Origin: G963665005 sp963665005
GTDB lineage: Bacteria; Bacillota; Clostridia; Christensenellales; SZUA-584
Length of the DNA: 64,000 nt
Direction of reading: 5' to 3'
Assembly: GCA_963665005.2 (NCBI GenBank)
Contig: CAXXTQ010000001.1
Span: 62,001-126,000, forward strand
The notes beneath the pieces are model-generated. The model made no database searches and had not been told where the DNA came from. It saw only the letters and a list, made by a program, of their open reading frames with translations. Made by a program: the position numbers and the translations under genes. This document shows positions 43,482-50,771 of the stretch, piece by piece; the first letter of the stretch is position 1; each line of letters opens with the position of its first letter.

Positions 43482-44378
43482 TTAGCCCTCCGTTCCATTA
43501 AAGTTAAAATTGTATCTTCGCACCGATCGCAGCGCCAAAACAAAGCACAGAGCAATCAGCACGCCGAATATTACATAAGTCTGCCACATTCGCGGGAGCA
43601 GATCGTATCCGAAATTGTGCATGTGATATGTGGCCTGGTTGAGCGGCGACAGCCATCCTACCGCTACATTTGCTTTATACATCAGCTCGTCAGGAAGCTG
43701 AAATATCGTTTTGAACAGCTCCGGATTTAAAAGAAACCCGAACAGGCTGAACACAAAAACGCTGATCACTCCGGCAAACTGTCCTTTTCTTATGTTGAAA
43801 GTCAGCATGACAAACGCCATAAGCAGAGTATAAAGCAGCATCAGTAAAAATATTGTCCCCATACATGCATAAGGTGTGCTCATCTCTAAAGTTTTGACGA
43901 GCGCCGGAAGCGCCACCGCTTTTCCCGCACCCGAATAGCCGAGTATCGCTGCCGTTTCGCTCCACATATCGCCTATAAACGACTGGCTCATGCACACCAC
44001 TGATGTAGAAAGAAGTATGAACGCCATATATATGCCCGTGGCAAGTATTATGTAAAGCGCCTGCCCGCCAAGCCACGTTTTGCGGTCTATACGCATAAGA
44101 TAATACGGTGTTCCGGCAGAAAGAAAAGGCATGTCCGCAAACAGCAGCACGAGCAGCAGCGATGACAGCAGTATTGAGTTGCTGTCTCCGAACGTCCAGA
44201 CAAACGCCTCGGCTATCTGCATAGTCGTTTCGTATTCCTTTGCAAAGCGCACAGCTTTATCCGAAAGAAGAAAACAAAGTATGAAGGCAAGAGCGAATGT
44301 TATCGCAACGCGCGGATTCGCCCGCCATTGACGAAAGTTGTAAGCGGTAACCGAAAACATCTGTCTTAACTTAGACAT
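43482..44378 (-). CDS. ABC-2 type exporter permease
   Basis: About 298 residues with six predicted helices. The N-terminal QMFSVTAYNFRQWRANPRVAI is a typical entry for permeases of exporter operons in Clostridia. The ATG at 44378 has GGAGG seven bases upstream; a TTG two codons earlier is possible. It overlaps the end of the upstream permease gene slightly. Confidence 0.85.
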   Translation of the reverse strand: MSKLRQMFSVTAYNFRQWRANPRVAITFALAFILCFLLSDKAVRFAKEYETTMQIAEAFVWTFGDSNSILLSSLLLVLLFADMPFLSAGTPYYLMRIDRKTWLGGQALYIILATGIYMAFILLSTSVVCMSQSFIGDMWSETAAILGYSGAGKAVALPALVKTLEMSTPYACMGTIFLLMLLYTLLMAFVMLTFNIRKGQFAGVISVFVFSLFGFLLNPELFKTIFQLPDELMYKANVAVGWLSPLNQATYHMHNFGYDLLPRMWQTYVIFGVLIALCFVLALRSVRRYNFNFNGTEG

Positions 44379-45156
44379 TCGCAAGCCTCCTTTTTGCTAT
44401 AAGTACAAAAGCAATTGAAATAAGTATTGTTAATTCTGCAAGCAGAAGTATAACGCCAAAGCTGCCCATCACCCATGCGTCGGACGGAAAAAGCCATTCT
44501 TTTGGGTATAATACATACAAATCTTCAAAGTACCGTTCATGCAATATGATGAGCACATAATAGATGATAAACGGAGAGGCGTACGCTATGTACCGGCTCT
44601 GTGTCGCCGAGGCAAAAGTAAACCCCACCAGCGACCAGAATGCTCCTGAAAGAAAAAGCGTTGCGGCTGTCATAAGCACCTGCGCCAAATACGGCTGTAC
44701 AGATTCTCCTTCGCCGAGCGCCAGTTCCATAGGTATAAAAATTAACGCCGAAAGCGCATAAGCCGTTATAATACCGAAAAATAGAACAAGGCCGCCCGAG
44801 AGCCCGCATGCAATAAGCTTAGCTTTAATATATGATTTTACGCTTGTTCGGTGAAGATATTGTTTTATAAAGCCGCTTTTTATATCGTCCACAAAAGCGG
44901 CAGTAAACGGCAGCGCGCATATTATTGGAATCGCCAGCGTCACCCAATCGGACGAAAGCGCAGTTATTATAAACTGTGCGTGGTAACCATTTTGCAAAGG
45001 GGCGGCGCTTCGGGCAGCTTGAATAATGTTTTCTAGAGATGAAAAACCTATTACCATCAGCATTGCTGCTAATCCTATAACAAAGCCTTTGCCTAAAAGC
45101 GCCCTTTTGATGTCCGATGAAATTGTGAATCTTTTCATATCTTTCATATTTCCCAT
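44371..45156 (-). CDS. ABC-2 type exporter permease
   Basis: About 261 residues with six predicted helices, related in layout to the next permease, so the two probably form a heterodimer with the ATPase at 42839. Start is uncertain: the ATGs at 45156, 45147 and 45138 and a TTG at 45192 are in frame, none with a clear ribosome site. I list the first ATG. The substrate is unknown; neighbours suggest an envelope or antimicrobial-peptide role. Confidence 0.82.
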   Translation of the reverse strand: MGNMKDMKRFTISSDIKRALLGKGFVIGLAAMLMVIGFSSLENIIQAARSAAPLQNGYHAQFIITALSSDWVTLAIPIICALPFTAAFVDDIKSGFIKQYLHRTSVKSYIKAKLIACGLSGGLVLFFGIITAYALSALIFIPMELALGEGESVQPYLAQVLMTAATLFLSGAFWSLVGFTFASATQSRYIAYASPFIIYYVLIILHERYFEDLYVLYPKEWLFPSDAWVMGSFGVILLLAELTILISIAFVLIAKRRLANV

Positions 45157-45199
45157 TATGCTGTTCTTATACTGCGGATTTTTACTTTTCAATTTGGTA

Positions 45200-45997
45200 T
45201 TAGTCTGAAAAGTATCCTACTGCCCCTTCGCAAATTGCCTTGGCAATTTTTTTTTGATAATCCGGCTGATTTAGTTTGCGCTCTTCTTGCTCGTTGCTTA
45301 AATACCCGCACTCTACTAATATGCACGGAAGATTACCGCTTTGTAATATATAAAGGCTTTCCGAGCGCGCGCATGTGTTTGAAGAAAGCTGTTCATTAAG
45401 CGTTTTCTGCACTGCCTCTGCAAACCTTTTTCCTTCAACTGAACCGGGCATAAACAGCACGAGCGGGCCGCATACCTTAGGGTCTTTTTTGAAAGAATTC
45501 ATATGTATGCTTATAACAGTATCCGCGCCGCTCTGTTCAATAATAAGGCGCCGCTTGGCCATATCATTTTCTTTGGTTTCTGCAATCGCATTATCATCCT
45601 CACGCGTCATAATCACCTGCGCTCCGTAATTCTCAAGCTCGGTTTTAAGAAGCTTAGTGACTTGAAGGTTAATCTCATCTTCATGAGTACCTCTTACTCC
45701 TATTGCACCCGGGTCAAAACCGCCGTGCCCCGCATCGAGTATTATCTTACGTCCGTTTAACGCTTTCCCCGCATTTTTCTTTTTTATTTCATTAGCTTCT
45801 GTAACAACATATTCCGTCGATTCGGATGCACCCGCTCCGATCGCCAGAGTTTTTACATCAAAAGCATTAGCCAGAGACATCATGGCAACCACAATAATCG
45901 CGGCTGTGCATAAAAACCAAAGAACCGTTATTGCAAATTTCTTTTTATTAAGCCGGTACCGGCGCCTCTGCGGCGTTTTTGCTTTTGAATAGCTCAT
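45200..45997 (-). CDS. N-acetylmuramoyl-L-alanine amidase (amidase_3, CwlD-like)
   Basis: 265 residues. The basic N-terminus and one membrane helix (residues 20-45) anchor the enzyme. The catalytic domain keeps the zinc ligands ILDAGHGGFDPGAIG, the Glu of EDEINL and the His of SIHMNS, plus the final VLVECGYLSNEQEE. It cleaves the amide between muramic acid and the peptide stem. Its first 50 residues closely resemble those of the VanY-like protein upstream, implying a shared anchor. Confidence 0.92.
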   Translation of the reverse strand: MSYSKAKTPQRRRYRLNKKKFAITVLWFLCTAAIIVVAMMSLANAFDVKTLAIGAGASESTEYVVTEANEIKKKNAGKALNGRKIILDAGHGGFDPGAIGVRGTHEDEINLQVTKLLKTELENYGAQVIMTREDDNAIAETKENDMAKRRLIIEQSGADTVISIHMNSFKKDPKVCGPLVLFMPGSVEGKRFAEAVQKTLNEQLSSNTCARSESLYILQSGNLPCILVECGYLSNEQEERKLNQPDYQKKIAKAICEGAVGYFSD

Positions 45998-46171
45998 TTT
46001 ATAATCCTTTATTTACCGCCGTTTATCAGTATTAACGTTCACATTGCTTACCTTTATCTGCCTGTTTGTTTTCGTTCAAATTACTTTCATGACCTATACT
46101 AATACCTGCCCTATTATATTGCTTTATCAAAATGTTAACTTATTGTTATCAGCCTGCCTGTTTGAACAAAG

Positions 46172-46205
46172 AAAAAGCAGGCATGGCATGTTAATCCATG
46201 CCTGC
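46172..46205 (-). terminator. Terminator after the VanY-like gene
   Basis: On the minus strand GCAGGCATGG pairs perfectly with CCATGCCTGC (10 pairs), followed by TTTTTC. It lies about 85 bases after the stop codon. Confidence 0.85.
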
Positions 46206-46291
46206 GACGCCAATCCAAAAGCCTTTTCCGATGAAGCTGTGTGTTTCTTCGTGCCTTCCATTAATCAAAACCTCATTCTTTTCATCGATTA

Positions 46292-47110
46292 TTAGGATGT
46301 GCTTTCTGCAACGCCCAAATATTCTTCAAGACATATACCGCGCTCAAATATCTCTTTTGCTGCTTCTTTGCCGACATACCGATAATGCCACGGTTCAAAG
46401 ATTACGCCGGTTATGTGTTCCTTATCTTTGGGATATCGCAGGATAAAACCGAACTTGCAGGCATTTTCAGCCAGCCATATTCCTTCGCGCGTATCGGCAT
46501 ACCCTTCGTCTGAGTTTTTATAGCTTTCCGCAAGAATATCAAGCGCCAGTCCTGTGGTATGTTCGCTCATCTTGCCCGGCATAACTTTCACAGGGTTTTC
46601 ATACGGATTGCTGCCATAGTCAGTGTCTTCCGCGATGCGCGCCTGCCATAACTTATCTTGGTATGCGATTGATCGGTATGCGCTCGACAGCTCATATTTT
46701 CCGATTCCTTCTGCCTGAGCCTCCAGAAACATTTCTTTTGCCATTGCGCCCGCCTCGGCATTAATACTACCATCAGTATTGACGCAAATCACTTCATCAC
46801 CGAATACTTCTGATAGAATCACAAGGTTATCCGGGCGATCATAGGGAACAGGATTATCCCAATTAACCAATATCAGCAGGCCTTCAACCTTGGGCGTAAT
46901 GGGTTTTCGTGATACGAGCGTCGATTCCAATGGCGACGATGAAATTTCGCTTTCCAATACCAAAGCCCCGGCATCTACCACAGCCTTGGCATCAACTGCG
47001 TTTACCAGTGACTGGGCTGCGACTGCAATAAGAACCGCTATAAAACCAAGTACAAGCAACATAATTGCTAACTTCTTTTTATTCATCCGGTATTTACGTC
47101 GTCGCGGCAT
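46292..47110 (-). CDS. D-alanyl-D-alanine carboxypeptidase, M15B (VanY-like)
   Basis: 272 residues. The anchored N-terminus (RRKYRMNKKKLAIMLLVLGF) resembles that of the CwlD-like gene. The zinc-peptidase motifs are complete: SAYRSIAYQDKLW, SEHTTGLALDI (His and Asp ligands) and EPWHYRYVG (final His, with catalytic Glu). It removes the terminal D-Ala from peptidoglycan stems. With VanW nearby this recalls glycopeptide-resistance loci, but no VanHAX-type genes are here, so it is more likely housekeeping. GGGGGG precedes the ATG. Confidence 0.92.
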   Translation of the reverse strand: MPRRRKYRMNKKKLAIMLLVLGFIAVLIAVAAQSLVNAVDAKAVVDAGALVLESEISSSPLESTLVSRKPITPKVEGLLILVNWDNPVPYDRPDNLVILSEVFGDEVICVNTDGSINAEAGAMAKEMFLEAQAEGIGKYELSSAYRSIAYQDKLWQARIAEDTDYGSNPYENPVKVMPGKMSEHTTGLALDILAESYKNSDEGYADTREGIWLAENACKFGFILRYPKDKEHITGVIFEPWHYRYVGKEAAKEIFERGICLEEYLGVAESTS

Positions 47111-47402
47111 CTTTCCCCCCTAGCCGATTCATATTTTAGCCCTCACATTTCTACTACCATCCATCAAAAGCGGATACCTTATAGTTCTTAAATGTATTCC
47201 CCTCTATAACATTTACCAGTGCTATACGGCAAACTTTCGTTCAAGCTGCAATACGATTGTCCAAATTTTTTTCTCCGTGACCATCGCAATACTTATTCCC
47301 CAGCAATACTTCAACAATATGTTAATGAATTGTTATCTGAGCGTGCTCTTCAAAAAAAGAAAAGCAGCTTATCTATTTCTATTCCAGTTCCTTTTAACCT
47401 GC

Positions 47403-48935
47403 TTAATTAATGTCTGACATGGTATTTATAATTGAGCCATCGACTGCGTTTATCGCCATCACCATGAAAGGCCCGGGATAAAAATCGTTTCCGCCTCCGT
47501 TCGAAGTTTTATACCCTTCGTAAACGTAATCATCTTTTTCATATACACACGTTTCCTTTACATATCCGTAAAACACATAAGCAGGTACATATAATCCGGC
47601 TTTTTCATCCGGCTTATCCATTTCTCTTAAGCGGATAAGGTTGAGCTGTATATTATCTATAACGACTTCAATAGATGCTTGTGCTCCTTCTCCGTAATCA
47701 AGATATTGTCCGTATGTATATCCGACCGCGCTTTCGAATTTTTGCATTGCATTGTCAAAATCAATAATTTCTGTGTTATCTTCCACTATTTCTGAAACGA
47801 TACAAGGCTCGTGCCAATTTATCTCAAGAATACCGTCATCCGAAATAAGAAACGTAATCGATTCATAGTACCACGGCTCTTTATATTCCCTGGTGCCCGC
47901 GCCGTGCGATTCATGGCAAGAAACAGGAACATCGTTAACTCTGTGCGTGTAAAAAAGCTTATAAGCATAGTGCGAAGCGGGGTCCCAATTATCGTCCACA
48001 TGGCCTGTTCCGTGGTCGTCTACAAGATATGCCGCGAAAAAGCCGACATCGTCCATACCTGCCGCATCGAAAAATCCGTCTGCCATGGCAACAGCATCTT
48101 CAAGCGGTATCGTCAATTTATCCTGTACCGCTTCGGGCAGAGTATCGCCCTGCTTGACGCGAATCATTCCGTCCGTGCTGTAGTTTCTTTCAATGTTTGT
48201 GTACCAAAGCGAGCTGCCCGGAGAAGACTCATCTGCGGAAACATTTATATTCAAAAACGCGCTGTCAAGGCTGGCGCTTAATTCATAATATTTTTTGGTA
48301 ACTTGCTTTTCTTTCATTTCGCCTTCTGCGTCCTGCACCATAGTTGTACCTGTGTGTTCGATATACTGCAATGTACCGTCGCTGATAACAGGCTGCTCCG
48401 GAGCGGTTTTATAATCTTCTCTTAATTTGCCAAGCTCCTGCTCAAGCATTGCCTTTTCCTCATCACTTAGCGGCTGTCCGTCGTATCCATTAGCAATAGC
48501 CTGTTCATAGTGAAGCATTATTTCTTCAAGTATCGCTTTTGTCGGCTGGGAACTATTCGGCTTTTCATCGGGAAAGAGATAATTGAACATGCCGGTCACC
48601 GTTTCCTGTGTGAAGTTCCACGGCGTTACGCGCGCAAAAGGCATTCTGTCGCTCTCTGGCTTATAAACGTCTGCGTCCACATTAATGGTAAGCGACGCCG
48701 CCTCGTTTTCGCTGTTATATGTATAATGCTCCGGAAAAACTAAATTTACCAAATTACCAATGTCCGGCTCTGATTCGCTGCTCTCTTGCTTTTGGGCAGC
48801 GTTTTGCACTTCTTTTACAATATTATTGCTCTTGTTTACAACAATCGGCTCTTCGGGCGTCGGCTGGCATGCCGAGGTGGTTATTATCAATAAAATTAAG
48901 GCGGATAAAATTGTGCTTTTCTTGAAAATCGTCAC
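47403..48935 (-). CDS. CQPTPEE-family lipoprotein
   Basis: 510 residues starting from a GTG with GGGAG. The signal peptide ends in the lipobox TSACQPTPEEP. The mature part has the family's pattern: an N-terminal PESDRMPFARVTP-like segment with FTQETVTGMFNYLF, a Glu-rich helical middle, GFFDAAGMDDVGFFAAY, WYYESITFLISDDGILEINWHEP, DNTEIIDFDNAMQKFES and a C-terminal VYAPAYVFYG-like block ending in MAINAVDGSII. The same blocks occur in the M56 proteins of this window. Its signal peptide and promoter are nearly identical to those of the next lipoprotein gene (49114). No known function. Confidence 0.88.
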   Translation of the reverse strand: MTIFKKSTILSALILLIITTSACQPTPEEPIVVNKSNNIVKEVQNAAQKQESSESEPDIGNLVNLVFPEHYTYNSENEAASLTINVDADVYKPESDRMPFARVTPWNFTQETVTGMFNYLFPDEKPNSSQPTKAILEEIMLHYEQAIANGYDGQPLSDEEKAMLEQELGKLREDYKTAPEQPVISDGTLQYIEHTGTTMVQDAEGEMKEKQVTKKYYELSASLDSAFLNINVSADESSPGSSLWYTNIERNYSTDGMIRVKQGDTLPEAVQDKLTIPLEDAVAMADGFFDAAGMDDVGFFAAYLVDDHGTGHVDDNWDPASHYAYKLFYTHRVNDVPVSCHESHGAGTREYKEPWYYESITFLISDDGILEINWHEPCIVSEIVEDNTEIIDFDNAMQKFESAVGYTYGQYLDYGEGAQASIEVVIDNIQLNLIRLREMDKPDEKAGLYVPAYVFYGYVKETCVYEKDDYVYEGYKTSNGGGNDFYPGPFMVMAINAVDGSIINTMSDIN

Positions 48936-48973
48936 GTCAAACTCCCGTAATATTCGTAATATATTTGTAATTA

Positions 48974-49002
48974 TTATTACATGTTTTACCTTATTGTGTC
49001 AA
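48974..49002 (-). promoter_or_regulatory. Promoter before the lipoprotein at 47403
   Basis: TTGACA (48997-49002) and TAATAA (48974-48979), spacer 17. Thirty bases at 48977-49006 are identical to 50746-50775, the promoter region of the neighbouring lipoprotein gene, so the two arose by duplication. Confidence 0.65.
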
Positions 49003-49033
49003 TATCTATTAAAATATTTATTCAGGAATATTT

Positions 49034-49108
49034 TTAATAGCCCTGCTCGGCGATACTCTGAAACTCAAGCGATACGTAATCGACTGTAAACGTCATATCG
49101 GTAATATC
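49034..49108 (-). pseudogene. Remnant of an M56-type C-terminal coding segment
   Basis: Read on the minus strand, a frame between the two lipoprotein genes encodes VDYVSLEFQSIAEQGY and a stop, without a start or ribosome site. It resembles VERVSLELQRIAEQDS in the C-terminal part of the M56 protein at 50768. With the duplicated promoter block next to it, it looks like the leftover end of a duplicated M56 gene. Confidence 0.5.
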
Positions 49109-49113
49109 CTCTT

Positions 49114-50700
49114 TTATTCGGTGTTTCGCCTCTGCTCATCTTGCATATGTTCCAACATTCCTGGCATAAGAATACCGCTGCCGTCGAGTGCATTAATCAT
49201 AAATTCATCTTTGTTCCCCTGCATCCAAGTATCTGTTTGGTCAAACAAATACTCTTCCTGCGCCATAATATGCCACGCGGGAACTATCAGTACCCGCTCA
49301 GGATCGTCCTTGGCGTTGATGTATGTGGTAACCAGGCGCATTTCCTCTATTTTAACGCGTTTTGTATCTCTTTCCCCGTCCAGCCATGCCGCATTCAAAA
49401 AGTAAACGTGGTCGAGGATACGCTGTTTTATCTCATCGAGCGGCATAAGAGTGGTATTTTCGGCAACACGCTCTACTACCTGAGCCATGCCTCTCCATGA
49501 GAAATACTCCACGCCCTCCTCGCTTATAATCAGGCTCAAACTCTCCAGATTAAAGGGTGCGCAATATAGTTCGGAATAATCCTGCTTAGGTGAAAAACTG
49601 CCGCCTCTTTGCGAAAGAGAGGGGATGGCGCCGCATTCGCGTACAAATTCCACGTAACAGCCAGGTATTTTATAATCTTCCTGCTCATCTCGCTCCCTGG
49701 AAAACATCGCCTTTTCATAGCTCTTAAGCTGCATTCCTTCTATACCCAATTCCTCCAGCAGTTTAATAGCTCTGTCAGCTGCGGCGCGCAGATCCATGTT
49801 GTTCTCCTGCATGCTCTTCAGCCCGGCGTCTACAAATTCACGCTGCCTTGCCATATCCTTATCCCACAAGCCGCCGTCCTTATCCGCTCCCGGCGGACGG
49901 TTCTCCATTTCCCGCCTGAGTTCCTCGTCATACCATATAAAATAGCTTTCAATATTTGAACCGCCGCTGAAACCGGAGTAGGAAAAACTGGAACTTGTGT
50001 TTTTCCCTTTTTCATAGCGGGATGCGGAAACGGATCCATATCTGCTGCCATCCGGCGATTCTATGGAGACGAAAATAGTATTTTCCCCATACTCTTCGCG
50101 CGGTTCGCCTGTCTCATAATCGGTCCTATAAGTAAATACCGGCTCCACATAGGTGTAAGTATGGCTTTCGGGCGCCTCCGCCAGTTTGTTCTCCACCTCT
50201 TTAATATATGAGCGGATGGACTCGGGAGTTTCGCCGTCACCGCCGTTTAACACATTTTGCAGATTCTGTTTCAAATTGATGAGCTCTTCTTCATACTCCG
50301 ATTTTAATTTCACATACTCGCCGGTATAAAATTTCGTTCCCGGCTCCGTGAAATATGCGACAAGCTCGTTCACTCTTTCCTGCGTTAGCACGACTCGTTC
50401 CAGCCGCTCGACCGGATAGGCTGCCGTTTCGGGCATCAGTATATCCGCATCGACCTCGATAGAAATAAAATCGTTCTCTTCCACCATTTGCGTCCAATGC
50501 TCACTAACCGAATAATCTGCCGGCTCAACGGCTTTCTTCACTTCCGGCGGCGGAGTGGCGGTTTCCAGAATTGCTTCTTTGGGGATATCCTCCGTTCTGG
50601 GTATAACCGGCGGTTCTTCGGGCGTCGGCTGGCATGCAGAGGTGGTTATTATTAATAAAATCAAGGCGGATAAAATTGTGCTTTTTTTAATAATTTTCAC
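49114..50700 (-). CDS. CQPTPEE-family lipoprotein
   Basis: 528 residues from a GTG with GGGAG upstream. The signal peptide (STILSALILLIITTSAC) is identical to that of the lipoprotein at 47403. The mature domain follows the same plan: VSEHWTQMV, ISIEVDADILMPETAAYPVERLE, a charged helical middle, then YFSWRGMAQVVERVAENTTLMPLDEI, VLIVPAWHIM and FMINALDGSGILM. It lies directly after the M56 gene, so it probably belongs to that sensor cassette while having its own weak promoter (50743-50771). Confidence 0.88.
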   Translation of the reverse strand: MKIIKKSTILSALILLIITTSACQPTPEEPPVIPRTEDIPKEAILETATPPPEVKKAVEPADYSVSEHWTQMVEENDFISIEVDADILMPETAAYPVERLERVVLTQERVNELVAYFTEPGTKFYTGEYVKLKSEYEEELINLKQNLQNVLNGGDGETPESIRSYIKEVENKLAEAPESHTYTYVEPVFTYRTDYETGEPREEYGENTIFVSIESPDGSRYGSVSASRYEKGKNTSSSFSYSGFSGGSNIESYFIWYDEELRREMENRPPGADKDGGLWDKDMARQREFVDAGLKSMQENNMDLRAAADRAIKLLEELGIEGMQLKSYEKAMFSRERDEQEDYKIPGCYVEFVRECGAIPSLSQRGGSFSPKQDYSELYCAPFNLESLSLIISEEGVEYFSWRGMAQVVERVAENTTLMPLDEIKQRILDHVYFLNAAWLDGERDTKRVKIEEMRLVTTYINAKDDPERVLIVPAWHIMAQEEYLFDQTDTWMQGNKDEFMINALDGSGILMPGMLEHMQDEQRRNTE

Positions 50701-50742
50701 ATCATACTCCCGTAATATTTGTAATGCTATATTGTAAATATT

Positions 50743-50771
50743 TTCTTACATGTTTTACCTTATTGTGTCAA
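50743..50771 (-). promoter_or_regulatory. Promoter candidate overlapping the end of the M56 gene
   Basis: TTGACA (50766-50771) overlaps the TGA stop of the M56 gene, with TAAGAA 17 bases on. The block is duplicated before the gene at 47403. Activity may be low because of the weak -10. Confidence 0.45.

Noticed and set aside
40970..47110. A glycopeptide-resistance locus, because VanW- and VanY-like genes are close together
   Set aside because: No VanH, VanA-type ligase, VanX or VanRS genes are present; these families are common in sensitive Clostridia.
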